Of a stretch of 64,000 bases of DNA, positions 10,142 to 19,425 are shown in pieces. A program made the position numbers and the translations under genes. How positions within the stretch are numbered: the stretch's first letter is position 1; each line of letters begins with the position of its first letter. Below the pieces are notes generated by a model, which saw nothing but the letters and a program-made list of their open reading frames with translations, made no database searches and was not told where the DNA came from. Source of the DNA: Curtobacterium sp. L6-1 (GTDB lineage: Bacteria > Actinomycetota > Actinomycetes > Actinomycetales > Microbacteriaceae); the NCBI RefSeq assembly GCF_018885305.1, contig NZ_CP076544.1:806001-870000 (forward strand). The letters are read 5' to 3'.

Positions 10142-11305
10142 GTGCCCGTCTACCTCGACCACGCTGCGACGACCCCGATCCTGCCCGAGGCGCTCGCCGC
10201 GTTCACCGCCGCGCTGGGCACGGTCGGCAACCCGTCGTCGATCCACAGCGCCGGGCAGCGGGCCCGCATGCTGCTCGAGGACGGGCGGGCGAACGTCGCC
10301 GCCTCGCTCGGCGCCGACCCGGTCGAGGTCGTGTTCACCTCGGGCGGCACGGAGAGCATCAACCTCGCCGTGAAGGGCCTGTTCTGGGCCAGGCAGCGCG
10401 ATCGTCGACGACCCCGGATCGTGGTGCCGGCGGGGGAGCACCACGCGACCGTCGACACGGTCGAGTGGTTGGAGCGCCACGAGGGCGCCGTCGTCGACGT
10501 CGTCCCGCTGGACGCGCAGGGTCGCGTCGACCTCGTCGGCCTGGAGGCGCGTCTCGCCGCCGCCGACGACGTCGCCCTGGTCACGTTCCTGTGGGCGAAC
10601 AACGAGGTCGGCACGCTGCAGCCGGTCGAGCGCATCGTCGGACTCGCGCACGCCGCGGGCGTCCCGGTGCACAGCGACGCGGTGGCCGCCTACGGGCAGG
10701 TGCCGATCGACTTCGCCGCGTCCGGCCTCGACGCGATGAGCGTGTCGGCGCACAAGATCGGCGGACCCGTCGGCGTCGGGGCGTTCGTGCTCGGGCGGCG
10801 GGCCGTCGTCGAGCCGCTCATCCACGGCGGCGGGCAGCAGCGCCAGGTGCGCAGCGGCACGCAGGACGCTCCCGCCGCGGCCGCCTTCGGGGTCGCCGCC
10901 GCCGCACCGCGCGCCGACGTCCGACACCTCCGCGACCGGTTGGTCGACGGGGTCCGGCGGGCCGTGCCGACCGCGCGGCTCATGGGGGACCCGGACGACC
11001 GGCTGCCGGGCAACGCGCACTTCACGTTCCCGGGCTGCGAGGGCGACTCGCTGCTGTTCCTGCTCGACGCGGCCGGGGTGGCGGTGTCGACGGGGTCCGC
11101 GTGCCAGGCGGGGGTGCCCGAGGCCTCGCACGTGCTCCTCGCGATGGGGCTGAGCGAGGACGACGCCCGCGGTGCGCTCCGGATCACGCTCGGGCACACC
11201 TCGACCGACGCCGACGTCGACGCCTTCCTGGCGGCGCTGCCGGACGCGGTGGCGCGTGCGGGCAGTGCGGGCATGGCGTCCCGCGAACCCTCGCTCGGTC
11301 GCTGA
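10142..11305 (+). CDS. Cysteine desulfurase, NifS/IscS class
   Basis: 387-residue class V aminotransferase-fold PLP enzyme that removes sulfur from cysteine as enzyme-bound persulfide for tRNA thiolation or Fe-S assembly. It starts [12 protein letters not shown], has the PLP-binding Lys in [10 protein letters not shown] (about residue 202) and the persulfide Cys in [15 protein letters not shown] (about 320) on the long loop of group I enzymes. In actinobacteria a gene of this type usually lies next to mnmA for tRNA 2-thiouridine; here prfB follows, so the partner is not shown. GTG at 10142 is preceded by AAGGGA. No SUF genes are nearby, which favours a tRNA-modification role, an inference. 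Confidence 0.9.
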   Translation: MPVYLDHAATTPILPEALAAFTAALGTVGNPSSIHSAGQRARMLLEDGRANVAASLGADPVEVVFTSGGTESINLAVKGLFWARQRDRRRPRIVVPAGEHHATVDTVEWLERHEGAVVDVVPLDAQGRVDLVGLEARLAAADDVALVTFLWANNEVGTLQPVERIVGLAHAAGVPVHSDAVAAYGQVPIDFAASGLDAMSVSAHKIGGPVGVGAFVLGRRAVVEPLIHGGGQQRQVRSGTQDAPAAAAFGVAAAAPRADVRHLRDRLVDGVRRAVPTARLMGDPDDRLPGNAHFTFPGCEGDSLLFLLDAAGVAVSTGSACQAGVPEASHVLLAMGLSEDDARGALRITLGHTSTDADVDAFLAALPDAVARAGSAGMASREPSLGR

Positions 11306-11332
11306 GCGCGCCGGGAGGGCCCGGTCCGCCGG

Positions 11333-11338
11333 TAGGAT
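11333..11338 (+). promoter_or_regulatory. -10 box for prfB, leaderless
   Basis: TAGGAT eight bases before the prfB ATG at 11347; there is no Shine-Dalgarno sequence in between. Confidence 0.55.
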
Positions 11339-11346
11339 CGGGGACC

Positions 11347-12456
11347 ATGGTCGAACTGGACATCAGCGAGCAGATCGCCGCCCTGCGCGTCACCTTCGGG
11401 AACATCCGCTCGGTGGTGGACGTCGACCGGCTCGAGCGCGAGATCGCCGAGCTGAGCGAGCAGGCCGGGGCGCCCGACCTCTGGGACGACACCGACCACG
11501 CCCAGCAGGTGACGAGCGCGCTGTCCCACCGCCAGGTCCAGCTGAAGAAGCTGACCGACACCGAGCAGCGCCTCGACGACCTCGAGGTCCTGGTCGAGAT
11601 GGCGAACGAGGGCGAGGACCAGGAGTCCGCCGACGAGGCGGTCGCCGAACTCGCCGCGGTCACGAAGACCATGGGCGAGCTCGAGGTGCAGACGCTGCTC
11701 GACGGCGAGTACGACGACCGTCCCGCGGTCATCACGATCCGAGCCGGGGCCGGTGGCGTCGACGCGGCCGACTTCGCCGAGATGCTCATGCGGATGTACC
11801 TGCGCTACGCCGAGCAGCACGACCTGAAGACCACCGTGATGGACACGTCGTACGCCGAGGAGGCGGGCATCAAGTCGGCCACCTTCGAGGTCGACGGCCC
11901 GCACGCGTTCGGCACGCTGTCGGTCGAGGCCGGAACACACCGCCTCGTCCGCATGTCGCCGTTCGGTGCCGCGGGGAAGCGTCAGACCTCGTTCGCCGCG
12001 GTCGAGGTCATCCCGCTCATGCCGGAGACCGCGGTCATCGACATCCCCGAGAACGACATCCGTGTCGACGTCTTCCGGTCCTCGGGCCCGGGCGGGCAGT
12101 CCGTCAACACGACCGACTCCGCCGTGCGCCTGACCCACCTGCCGACCGGCACCGTCGTGTCGATGCAGAACGAGAAGTCGCAGATCCAGAACCGTGCCGC
12201 CGCCATGCGCGTGCTGCAGTCGCGCCTCCTGCTCCTCAAGAAGGAAGAGGAGAACGCGAAGAAGAAGGAACTCGCCGGCACGATCACGGCGAGCTGGGGC
12301 GACCAGATCCGCAACTACGTCCTCGCGCCGTACCAGATGGTGAAGGACCTGCGGAGCGAGTACGAGGTGAACAACCCGTCCGCGGTGTTCGACGGCGACC
12401 TCGACGGCTTCATCAACGCCGGCATCCGCTGGCGCAAGCGTCGCGACGAGGACTGA
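11347..12456 (+). CDS. prfB: Peptide chain release factor 2
   Basis: 369-residue class I release factor that reads UAA and UGA stop codons and triggers peptide release. It has the SPF anticodon-like tripeptide in [10 protein letters not shown] (about residue 204) and the catalytic GGQ in [14 protein letters not shown]. The frame is continuous from ATG to TGA: there is no internal UGA near codon 26, so the programmed +1 frameshift that autoregulates prfB in E. coli is absent. The start is inferred to be leaderless. Downstream ftsE-ftsX-smpB-ssrA is a conserved actinobacterial order that ties release and ribosome rescue genes to division genes. Confidence 0.96.
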   Translation: MVELDISEQIAALRVTFGNIRSVVDVDRLEREIAELSEQAGAPDLWDDTDHAQQVTSALSHRQVQLKKLTDTEQRLDDLEVLVEMANEGEDQESADEAVAELAAVTKTMGELEVQTLLDGEYDDRPAVITIRAGAGGVDAADFAEMLMRMYLRYAEQHDLKTTVMDTSYAEEAGIKSATFEVDGPHAFGTLSVEAGTHRLVRMSPFGAAGKRQTSFAAVEVIPLMPETAVIDIPENDIRVDVFRSSGPGGQSVNTTDSAVRLTHLPTGTVVSMQNEKSQIQNRAAAMRVLQSRLLLLKKEEENAKKKELAGTITASWGDQIRNYVLAPYQMVKDLRSEYEVNNPSAVFDGDLDGFINAGIRWRKRRDED

Positions 12457-12517
12457 CCTGAGCGAGCCCACGGGTTCCTGAGCCGCGCGCCTGGAGCACG
12501 ATCACCGGAACGCGACC

Positions 12518-12523
12518 TACCCT
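12518..12523 (+). promoter_or_regulatory. -10 box for ftsE-ftsX, probably leaderless
   Basis: TACCCT nine bases before the ftsE ATG at 12533. Confidence 0.45.
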
Positions 12524-12532
12524 GATCCGGTC

Positions 12533-13288
12533 ATGATCAAATTCGACCAGGTCACCAAGGTGTACTCGGGCAACCCGAGCCCCGCCCTCGACAACGTCAC
12601 CCTCGAGATCCTCAAGGGTGAGTTCGTCTTCCTCGTCGGCGCGTCCGGCTCCGGGAAGTCGAGCTTCCTCCGGCTCGTGCTCAAGGAGGAGAAGCCGTCG
12701 CGCGGGCAGATCCACGTGCTCGGACAGCGCCTCGGCGCGCTGTCGTCCCGGAAGGTGCCGTACTTCCGCCGCAACCTCGGCGTCGTGTTCCAGGACTTCC
12801 GACTGCTGCCGAACAAGAACGTGTTCGACAACGTCGCGTTCTCGCTGCAGGTGATCGGCAAGAGCAAGGGCTTCATCAGCGAGTCCGTCACCGACGTGCT
12901 CAAGCTCGTCGGGTTGTCCGGCAAGGCCACCCGCATGCCGCACGAACTCTCCGGCGGTGAGCAGCAGCGTGTCGCCATCGCGCGCGCGGTCGTCAACAAG
13001 CCGGCGGTCCTGCTGGCCGACGAGCCCACCGGCAACCTCGACCCGACGACCTCGGCGGGCATCATGGCGCTCCTCGAACGCATCAACCAGGGAGGGACGA
13101 CGATCCTCATGGCCACGCACGACGCCAGCATCGTGAACCAGATGCAGCGCCGGGTCATCGAGCTCGCCGGCGGCACCGTCCTCCGCGACGAGCAGGCCGG
13201 CGGCTACCAGACCCAGGCCCTGCCCATCCAGCGCGGTGGCGTGTCGAACACCACGGGCATCCAGACGATCCCGGGGCTCATCCGATGA
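12533..13288 (+). CDS. ftsE: Cell division ATP-binding protein FtsE
   Basis: 251-residue ABC ATPase. Walker [10 protein letters not shown] (about residues 37-45), signature LSGGEQQR, Walker [10 protein letters not shown] and the switch His in ATHDASIV are all intact. FtsE pairs with FtsX at the septum and drives activation of cell-wall hydrolases such as RipC in mycobacteria. A C-terminal extension beyond the core fold (about residues 222-251) is typical for actinobacteria. The stop overlaps the ftsX ATG (ATGA), so the two subunits are translationally coupled. Confidence 0.96.
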   Translation: MIKFDQVTKVYSGNPSPALDNVTLEILKGEFVFLVGASGSGKSSFLRLVLKEEKPSRGQIHVLGQRLGALSSRKVPYFRRNLGVVFQDFRLLPNKNVFDNVAFSLQVIGKSKGFISESVTDVLKLVGLSGKATRMPHELSGGEQQRVAIARAVVNKPAVLLADEPTGNLDPTTSAGIMALLERINQGGTTILMATHDASIVNQMQRRVIELAGGTVLRDEQAGGYQTQALPIQRGGVSNTTGIQTIPGLIR

Positions 13289-14199
13289 GGCTCGGACTCG
13301 TCCTGGCCGAGGCCGGCTCCGGTCTCCGCCGGAACGCCTCGATGGTGGTCTCCGTCGTCCTGGTGACCTTCATCTCGCTCACGTTCGTCGGTACCGCGAT
13401 CCTGCTGCAGATGCAGATCAACCAGATGAAGGGCTACTGGTACGACCGCGCCCAGGTGGCCGTGTACCTGTGCACCGACACCGACACGACCGGCAACTGC
13501 ACCGGGGCGAAGGCGACCGACGACCAGCGCGCGCAGATCCAGCAGCAGCTCTCGTCGTCGACCCTCAAGCCGTACATCGAGAAGGCCTACTTCGAGGACC
13601 AGCAGGACGCGTACACGCGCTTCAAGCAGCAGTTCAAGGACTCCCCGGCGACCGAGTTCGTCAAGCCCGAGTACCTCAACGAGACCTTCTGGGTGAACCT
13701 GAAGAACCCGTCGCAGGCGGACGTCCTCGTCGAGAGCCTGTCGAAGGTCGCGGGCGTGCAGAGCGTCGTCGACCAGCGGGGCTACCTGCAGCCGATCTTC
13801 AACCTGCTCAACGCCTCGTCGTACACGGCCATCGGCATCGCGGCCCTCATGCTCATCGCGGCGGTGCTGCTCATCGCAACGACGATCCGGTTGTCGGCGT
13901 TCTCGAGACGCCGGGAGCTCGGCATCATGCGGCTCGTGGGTGCGTCGAACCGGTTCATCCAGACACCCTTCGTGCTCGAGGGCGTGATCGCCGCGACGGT
14001 GGGCGCCGTGCTGGCCGGTGGTGCGATCCTTGCCGTCGTCTGGTTCTTCGTCCGCAACTACCTGACGAAGCGGTTCACCGGTACGGCCTTCATCGGCATG
14101 GACGACGCGGCCGTGGTCGTCCCGGCGGTGATCGTCGTCGGCGTGGTCCTGGCCGCGGTCTCCGCGTCGATCGCGATCCGCCGGTACCTCAAGGTCTGA
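13285..14199 (+). CDS. ftsX: Cell division permease-like protein FtsX
   Basis: 304-residue membrane protein with one N-terminal helix (residues 21-45), an extracytoplasmic domain of about 125 residues, and three C-terminal helices, the MacB/FtsX topology. It contains two cysteines in the external domain (YLCTDTD and GNCTGAK) that could form a disulfide. FtsX couples FtsE ATP hydrolysis to periplasmic peptidoglycan hydrolases. The motif [18 protein letters not shown] links helices two and three, as in the family. The start overlaps the ftsE stop by four bases. Confidence 0.95.
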   Translation: MRLGLVLAEAGSGLRRNASMVVSVVLVTFISLTFVGTAILLQMQINQMKGYWYDRAQVAVYLCTDTDTTGNCTGAKATDDQRAQIQQQLSSSTLKPYIEKAYFEDQQDAYTRFKQQFKDSPATEFVKPEYLNETFWVNLKNPSQADVLVESLSKVAGVQSVVDQRGYLQPIFNLLNASSYTAIGIAALMLIAAVLLIATTIRLSAFSRRRELGIMRLVGASNRFIQTPFVLEGVIAATVGAVLAGGAILAVVWFFVRNYLTKRFTGTAFIGMDDAAVVVPAVIVVGVVLAAVSASIAIRRYLKV

Positions 14200-14217
14200 C
14201 CCGGTACGGCACGCCGG

Positions 14218-14266
14218 ACACGGACGGGCCCGCACACCTCGGGAAGGTGCGCGGGCCCGTCCGTGT
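14218..14266 (+). terminator. Hairpin terminator after ftsX
   Basis: ACACGGACGGGCCCGCAC and its near-complement GTGCGCGGGCCCGTCCGTGT flank a short loop. No U-tract follows, as usual in this GC range. Confidence 0.7.
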
Positions 14267-14270
14267 TCGA

Positions 14271-14276
14271 TAGGCT
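14271..14276 (+). promoter_or_regulatory. -10 box for smpB
   Basis: TAGGCT directly after the ftsX terminator; leads into a leader of about 40 nt with a GGAGGAG ribosome binding site at 14310-14316. Confidence 0.45.
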
Positions 14277-14323
14277 GAGCGGCTCGCACGCAGCGAGCAC
14301 GGGTGATCGAGGAGGAGTCGGGC

Positions 14324-14800
14324 ATGGCGAAGGAACGCGGAGAGAAGGTCGTCGCGACGAACCGTCGGGCGCGCCACGACTACCTGATCGAGGACACGTA
14401 CGAAGCCGGCATGGTGCTCAGCGGCACCGAGGTGAAGTCCCTGCGCGAGGGCCGTGCGTCGCTCGTCGACGGGTACGCGTTCGTCGACGCGGGTGAGGCC
14501 TGGCTCGACGCGGTGCACATCCCCGAGTACACCGAGGGCACCTGGAACAACCACGCGCCCCGTCGGAAGCGCAAGCTGCTGCTGCACAAGCAGGAGATCG
14601 TGAAGATCTCACACAAGACGTCCCAGGGCGGCTACACCCTGGTGCCGATGAAGATCTACTTCCACGACGGTCGGGCCAAGGTCGAGATCGCCGTGGCCAA
14701 GGGCAAGCGCGAGTTCGACAAGCGCCAGGCCCTGCGCGAGAAGACCGACAAGCGCGAGGCCGAGCGTGCGATGCGCTCGCGCAACCGTCTCGGCGAGTGA
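14324..14800 (+). CDS. smpB: SsrA-binding protein SmpB
   Basis: 158-residue protein that binds tmRNA and fits its tRNA-like domain into stalled ribosomes for trans-translation. Seen motifs: [17 protein letters not shown] at the N terminus, [14 protein letters not shown], and a basic C-terminal tail ending RAMRSRNRL that enters the mRNA channel. The ATG at 14324 follows GGAGGAG at a good distance. Its RNA partner ssrA lies 124 bases downstream, the conserved pairing. Confidence 0.97.
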   Translation: MAKERGEKVVATNRRARHDYLIEDTYEAGMVLSGTEVKSLREGRASLVDGYAFVDAGEAWLDAVHIPEYTEGTWNNHAPRRKRKLLLHKQEIVKISHKTSQGGYTLVPMKIYFHDGRAKVEIAVAKGKREFDKRQALREKTDKREAERAMRSRNRLGE

Positions 14801-14837
14801 CCAGCCGGACCGACTAGCGTGGAACGTGTTCGGTCGG

Positions 14838-14843
14838 TAGACT
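14838..14843 (+). promoter_or_regulatory. Candidate -10 box for ssrA
   Basis: TAGACT 80 bases upstream of the mature tmRNA 5' end, implying a 5' precursor of about 74 nt trimmed later. The -35 region is not clear. Confidence 0.4.
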
Positions 14844-14923
14844 GAACAGCTGCCTCACCCGGGTGATCCGGATGCGGCTTGGCAACTCAACAGCGTGACA
14901 GCGGTTCGCACGACGGCCTGCAT

Positions 14924-15299
14924 GGGGATGATCGGTTTCGACATTGCCTGTGTGCCGACGGGAAGCGGGCCGAGGACCCACGGTCATCTCGTCAACGATC
15001 CGTGGAAAACAACAAGTGCCAATTCCAAGCGCACTGACTTCGCTCTCGCTGCGTAAGCAGCCCAGCACATGAAGTCCGTCGGCCAGGTGATCGTTCCCTA
15101 ACCTGAGTCCGGCGTCATCAGGGGGACTTGCTGCGCGGTCGTGCCTCAGGGCCGTGCGGGACTTGCACTGAGACTGGGCCCGTCGTCCGAGAAGCCGGTA
15201 GCAACGGACGGGGCCGAGCAGAACGAACATCCGGATACGCCCGTAGAAGACGTCGAATTGCAGCGATGGACGGGGGTTCGATTCCCCCCATCTCCACCA
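14924..15299 (+). ncRNA. ssrA: Transfer-messenger RNA (tmRNA)
   Basis: One-piece tmRNA. The 5' end GGGGAUG pairs with CAUCUCC before the encoded CCA at 15297-15299, giving a seven-pair acceptor stem with a G3-U wobble, the alanyl-tRNA synthetase identity pair. The T-arm GGGGGTTCGATTCCCCC is clear at 15272-15288, and the D-loop region GATCGGTTTCGAC follows the 5' strand. The tag frame starts at GCC 15018 and ends at TAA 15054-15056, encoding ANSKRTDFALAA, the tag type of Microbacteriaceae. Ends were set by the acceptor stem; the mature length is 376 nt. Confidence 0.97.
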
Positions 15300-15336
15300 C
15301 CTGCCGATCGTCGGACCGCTGTCACGTGAGTCGCCA

Positions 15337-15378
15337 CAGAACGCCCCGCTCGGTCCCCGGACCGCGCGGGGCGTTCTG
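15337..15378 (+). terminator. Terminator after ssrA
   Basis: CAGAACGCCCCGC pairs with GCGGGGCGTTCTG, a 13-bp perfect stem, with a smaller GGTCC-GGACC hairpin in the loop. It is followed by TGCGTGTGG rather than a U-tract. Confidence 0.8.
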
Positions 15379-15501
15379 CGTGTGGCAGCCCGTCGATGAC
15401 GCGAGCGGTCGGCACCGTCCGTGGAGCTACCGGGTGCCAGGACTACGGTCGGTGGCACGACGTCGCGTCCCGTCGGCGTCGCCCCGAGCGAGAGGTACAC
15501 C

Positions 15502-16338
15502 GTGCAGGAGATCGCGATCCGAGTCCGTCTGCGAGAGCAGGACCGTCTGGGTCTGGCCGAGTACGAGCGCATCGTCGGCTCGGTGGCCTCGGTCGCTGCT
15601 GTGGTCGCCTGGCTGCCGACGCCGGACGCGCGGTTGGTGCTGCGCGGCCGCGGTGCCGAGCCGGTGCGCCTCGAGACGATGTCCTACGGGTCGGTGTTCG
15701 AGATGCTCGTCGTGATGGACCAGCGGAACCCCGGGGTCGAACGGGCTGCTGCTGCGGTCGCGGCGCTGCTCGAGTCGGTCCGCCACGAGCACGTCGAGGA
15801 CGACGTCGCCGGGATCGCGGGGGAGCTGGACCGGCTCGACCGCTCCGCGCCGCGCGGGCGTTCGGTGCCCGAACGGGCGCTGCGGACCTTCCTGGAGGGG
15901 GCCCGTGCCGACGCGCTGGCCCGTCGGTCGACGACGCGACTCCGGGCGGCGCAGGCGCTGCTCCGCCTGGCCGAGGACGGCGCCGAAATCGTCGTCGAGC
16001 GGGTCGAGGACGCCCTCGCGCCGGTCGTCGAGGAGCAGGCGGTCGACGTGCTCGCGGACACCGGGTCCGTCGTCGTGGTCGAGCCCGTCGACGGTGTCGA
16101 GTCCGCGGACGTCCCGTCGGCACCCGCGCCGCTCGCGGCCGAGCCGACGGAACAGGACGCGAAGCAGTCGGATGTGCAGCAGGGCAAGGAGAAGGACGCG
16201 AAGAAGAAGTCCGACAAGAAGAAGTCGGACAAGAAGAAGTCGGACAAGAAGTCGGACAAGAAGAAGTCGGACAAGAAGTCTGACAAGAAGAAGTCGGACA
16301 AGAAGAAGGACGCGAAGAAGAAGGACGCGAAGAAGTAG
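15502..16338 (+). CDS. Protein of unknown function with a Lys-rich repetitive tail
   Basis: 278 residues from a GTG at 15502, chosen because GAGAGG lies six bases upstream; an upstream in-frame GTG near 15421 has no such site. I do not recognise the N-terminal part (about residues 1-210): it opens with a beta-like segment EIAIRVRLREQDRLG, then alternates helical, Ala/Glu/Arg-rich stretches with no signal peptide or membrane segment. From about residue 230 to the end the chain is almost only Lys, Ser, Asp and Ala in DKKKSDKK-type repeats, a strongly basic disordered tail like those of actinobacterial histone-like and nucleic-acid-binding proteins. The gene is alone between the ssrA terminator and a convergent operon. 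Nucleic-acid binding is inference from the tail only. Confidence 0.75.
   Translation: MQEIAIRVRLREQDRLGLAEYERIVGSVASVAAVVAWLPTPDARLVLRGRGAEPVRLETMSYGSVFEMLVVMDQRNPGVERAAAAVAALLESVRHEHVEDDVAGIAGELDRLDRSAPRGRSVPERALRTFLEGARADALARRSTTRLRAAQALLRLAEDGAEIVVERVEDALAPVVEEQAVDVLADTGSVVVVEPVDGVESADVPSAPAPLAAEPTEQDAKQSDVQQGKEKDAKKKSDKKKSDKKKSDKKSDKKKSDKKSDKKKSDKKKDAKKKDAKK
16198..16335 (+). repeat. Short direct repeats encoding the Lys-rich tail
   Basis: Irregular 12- and 15-base repeats of AAGAAGTCGGACAAG in frame with the gene. The number of units is likely to vary among strains through slippage. Confidence 0.8.
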
Positions 16339-16394
16339 CCCGAGACGAACGAGTCCGGCACGGAGCACGAGGAGCCCCGAGGGGTGCGGCGGCG

Positions 16395-17699
16395 TCAGAA
16401 GTCGAAGAGGTTCGCCCGCAGACCGCCGTCGCCGTACTCCCGCCGCAGGATCCCGCGCTGCCGCAGCACCGGCACCAGGTCGCCGAGCATCCGGTAGACC
16501 TGCGCCGGGTGCAGGTCACCGGACAGGATCACGCCGTCGTTGTCCGCGTCGGCGCCGAGCTCCTCGATGAAGTCCGCGAACTCCTCCGCCGTCCCGACGA
16601 AGCCGGACCGGTCGGCGACCCGGCCGAGTCGTGCCTTCCGGGTGAGCAGTTCGCGGAGGGGTGCGTCGGGGGTGTCGCCGAGCAGCCCCCGGATCGTCCC
16701 CGTGGACACGTGGTCGGCGAACGTCCCCGCCGGGATCGGCGCATCGAGGTCGAGCGCGAGCAGGTCCGTCTCGGCGTCGCTCGACCAGGCCGTGGCCGCG
16801 GTGCGCAGGTCCTCGTCGGACGGGTGGCGGGAGGCCTCGACGATGCGGTCCGCCTCGGCCGTCGAGGACACCACGACCGGCTTGAGGACGAACAGGACAC
16901 GGACGTCCGCAGCGGTGCGACCGGCGAGGGCTGCCGCGTCGTGCACCCGCCGTCGGTAGGCGGACACGGCCGCGGCGGACAGGGGTGCGAGGGCGAGCTG
17001 GACGTCGGAGTGCGTGCCAGCGAACCCGAGCCCCCGTCCGGAGCCGCCGGGGGAGACCACGACGGGGTCGCTCGCGAGCGGCAGAGCGTTGAGCGGGCCG
17101 GCGGTGCGGAAGTGCTCTCCCTCGTGAGTGAAGGAGTCGAGACGGGAGCCGTCGGCGAAGTGCCAGTCCGACTCCGAGCCGACGTACCCGGAGCCCCACG
17201 AGTGCCAGAGGCGCCGGAGCAGCCCGACCCACTCCTCGGCGCGGTCGTAGGCGGCGTCGTGCGGCAGCGGGTCGAGTCCGGCGTGCCGGGCACTCCCGAC
17301 GTCGGTGACGACGTTCACGCCGAGCCGGTCGGAGGACAGGTGCGCGAGGGTCGCGAGCTGCCGGGCGGCCAGGTACGGCGGGGTCACCCCGGCGTTGACG
17401 GTCGGGGCGATGCCGATGTGCCGGGTCGCGGCGAACAACCACGGCGCGAGCAGGAGCGGGTCGTGCTTCGGGCCGCCGTACGCCTGCCGGATGCGCAGGT
17501 CGAGGGTCGCCGGGTCGCCGAGTGAGATCGCGTCCTCGGCGATGACGAGGTCGAACCCGGCGTCCTCGAGTGCGCGGACGGACTGCTGGTACAGGTCCGG
17601 CTTCGTCCAGTCGTGGCCCCAGTGCCAGTCCGCCCGGCCCCACGCCTGCGGGCCGAACCCCCGTGAGAAGAAGTACCCGACGTGCTGCGGGCGCCCCAT
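16395..17699 (-). CDS. LLM-class flavin monooxygenase, NtaA/SnaA/DszA family
   Basis: 434-residue TIM-barrel, FMN-dependent monooxygenase of the nitrilotriacetate/dibenzothiophene-sulfone (NtaA/SnaA/DszA) branch, shown by the N terminus HVGYFFSRGFGPQAW, the LGVNVVTDVG segment and the length typical for the branch. These two-component enzymes need FMNH2 from a separate reductase and cut C-S or C-N bonds, or oxidise sulfones. The ATG overlaps the TGA of the upstream O-acetylhomoserine sulfhydrylase (ATGA), so the two are coupled. That context suggests release of sulfite or a sulfide donor from organic sulfur; substrate is unknown. No reductase gene is adjacent. Confidence 0.85.
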   Translation of the reverse strand: MGRPQHVGYFFSRGFGPQAWGRADWHWGHDWTKPDLYQQSVRALEDAGFDLVIAEDAISLGDPATLDLRIRQAYGGPKHDPLLLAPWLFAATRHIGIAPTVNAGVTPPYLAARQLATLAHLSSDRLGVNVVTDVGSARHAGLDPLPHDAAYDRAEEWVGLLRRLWHSWGSGYVGSESDWHFADGSRLDSFTHEGEHFRTAGPLNALPLASDPVVVSPGGSGRGLGFAGTHSDVQLALAPLSAAAVSAYRRRVHDAAALAGRTAADVRVLFVLKPVVVSSTAEADRIVEASRHPSDEDLRTAATAWSSDAETDLLALDLDAPIPAGTFADHVSTGTIRGLLGDTPDAPLRELLTRKARLGRVADRSGFVGTAEEFADFIEELGADADNDGVILSGDLHPAQVYRMLGDLVPVLRQRGILRREYGDGGLRANLFDF

Positions 17700-19192
17700 C
17701 AGCGCGCCCCGGCCGCCGTCGGAACCGCCCCCGAGACCGGGACCGCCGCCGGGACCGCCGCCGAGACCGGGAGCGCTGCCGGGACCGCTCCTGCGACCGC
17801 CTCTACCGCCTCCGGCACCCACGCGGAGGCGGAGGTCGGGAGGCCGAGGGCGGTGCCGGTCGTGGCGGGGGCGGGGCGCGCCTCCCGGTCGGTCCCCGCC
17901 AGCTCGCGGACGGCGGCGAACCCGCGTTCCAGGTCGCGGACCAGGTCGGCGACGTCCTCGATGCCGACCGACAGGCGCACGAGCCCGTCGTCGATGCCCT
18001 GGGCGGCGCGCTCCTCCGGCGTGCGTCCAGCGTGCGTCGTGGAGGCCGGGTGCAGCGCGAGCGAGCGCACGTCGCCCAGGTGGGTCATCCGGCTGAACAG
18101 CTCGACCGCGTCGATGAAGGCGTGCGCGGCGGGCTCGCCGCCGGCGAGCGTGAAGGCGAACACCGAACCGGCGCCGCGCGGCAGGTAGCGCCGGGCGAGG
18201 TCGTGGTACGGACTGGAGGCGAGACCGGCGTGGTCGACGCTCGTCACCTCGGGCTGCGCCTCCAGCCAGGTGGCGACCGCCAGCGCGTTCGCGACGTGGC
18301 GTTCGACGCGCAGGGACAGGGTCTCGATGCCCTGGCGCAGCAGGAACGCGTTGAACGGCGACGGTGTCGGGCCGACACGGGCTGCGACGACGTCCCGGGC
18401 GTAGGCGATGAACGCGCCGCGTCCGTACCGGTCGGTGTGGCTGGCACCGCCGAGGGCACGGTCCGCCTGGGTGAGGTGCGGCCAACGCTCGGGGTTCGTG
18501 GTCCAGTCGAAGCGGCCGCCGTCGACGACCACCCCGCCGAGCCCGGCACCGTGTCCGGAGAGGAACTTCGACGCCGAGTGCACGACGACGTCCGCGCCGT
18601 GGTCGACGGGGCGGACGAGGTACGGCGTCGCGAGGGTGTTGTCGACGACGAGCGGTACCCCGGCGCGGTGCGCGACCTCGGCGACGCCGGTGATGTCGAG
18701 CACGTCGTTCTTCGGGTTCGGGATCGTCTCGGCGAAGAACGCCTTCGTCTCCGGGCGGACGGCTGCGGCCCAGGCGTCGAGGTCGCGGGCGTCGGTGACG
18801 AAGTCGACGGTGATGCCGAGCCGTCCGAGGTTCTGCAGGAGCAGGCCGCGGGTGCCCTCGTAGATGCTCGCCGCGCTGACGACGTGGTCGCCGGCGCCGA
18901 GCAGGCCGAGGAAGGCGACGGTGGCCGCCGCCTGGCCGCTGCCGACGAGGATCGCCTCGGCGCCGTGCTCGAGCAGGGCGATGCGCCGCTCGACGTCGGC
19001 GTTCGTCGGGTTCCCCAGGCGCGTGTACGTGTAGCCGTCGTCGGTGCCGGCGAAGCGGTCGCGGGCCTGGGCGGCGTCCTCGAACAGGAAGCCCGAGGAC
19101 ATGTGGATCGCCGGGACGCGTGCGCCGTGCGCGGTGTCGGGCAGGAAGCCGCCGTGCACCTGCTCGGTCGTGAACCCGCGTTGCTCGTCCAT
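17699..19192 (-). CDS. O-acetylhomoserine/O-acetylserine sulfhydrylase, long C-terminal tail
   Basis: 497-residue Cys/Met-metabolism PLP enzyme. The core runs from FTTEQVHGG to about residue 425, with the PLP Lys in VVHSASKFLSGHG (about 211), the SGQAA cofactor motif and LSVGIEDVADL near the end. It should join sulfide, or a methylated thiol, to O-acetylhomoserine. The last 65 residues (after ELAGTDREARP) are Ala/Pro/Val-rich with AVPAA-like repeats and are absent from the paralogue at 58522-59853. The ATG at 19192 has GGGAGG upstream. It is first in an operon with the flavin monooxygenase. Specificity cannot be read from sequence; methanethiol use is possible. Confidence 0.88.
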   Translation of the reverse strand: MDEQRGFTTEQVHGGFLPDTAHGARVPAIHMSSGFLFEDAAQARDRFAGTDDGYTYTRLGNPTNADVERRIALLEHGAEAILVGSGQAAATVAFLGLLGAGDHVVSAASIYEGTRGLLLQNLGRLGITVDFVTDARDLDAWAAAVRPETKAFFAETIPNPKNDVLDITGVAEVAHRAGVPLVVDNTLATPYLVRPVDHGADVVVHSASKFLSGHGAGLGGVVVDGGRFDWTTNPERWPHLTQADRALGGASHTDRYGRGAFIAYARDVVAARVGPTPSPFNAFLLRQGIETLSLRVERHVANALAVATWLEAQPEVTSVDHAGLASSPYHDLARRYLPRGAGSVFAFTLAGGEPAAHAFIDAVELFSRMTHLGDVRSLALHPASTTHAGRTPEERAAQGIDDGLVRLSVGIEDVADLVRDLERGFAAVRELAGTDREARPAPATTGTALGLPTSASAWVPEAVEAVAGAVPAALPVSAAVPAAVPVSGAVPTAAGAR

Positions 19193-19284
19193 CCGCTGCG
19201 CCTCCCGTGCTGTCGTCGTGGCCGGTACTCTCGCAGGCCCGGTGCGGGGGCGGGGCGAATGCGGCGTCGCGTTACGGCGTGCGC

Positions 19285-19389
19285 GGGTGCGGAGCGGGCT
19301 CGGAGCGCGGGGGGAGCGGGTGCGGAGCAGGCCCGGAGTGCGGGCGCGGAGCAGGCCCGGAGTGCGGGTGCGGAGCGGGCTCGGACGGG
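19285..19389. repeat. 24-bp imperfect tandem repeat, four units
   Basis: Units at 19285-19308, 19318-19341, 19342-19365 and 19366-19389, consensus GGGTGCGGAGCRGGCYCGGA plus four bases. Units two and three differ at one base. They lie between the sulfhydrylase start and the 3' end of the M50 peptidase gene. Confidence 0.85.
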
Positions 19390-19425
19390 ACCGCGTCGGG
19401 CGTCGGGCGCTCGCGCGCTCGCCCG

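Noticed and set aside
10085..11197. Upstream extension of the glgX frame
   Set aside because: It is the antisense of the cysteine desulfurase gene; the leaderless GTG at 10084 marks the real start.
11347..11450. Programmed frameshift in prfB
   Set aside because: The frame is open through the codon-26 region; no UGA or frameshift signal present.
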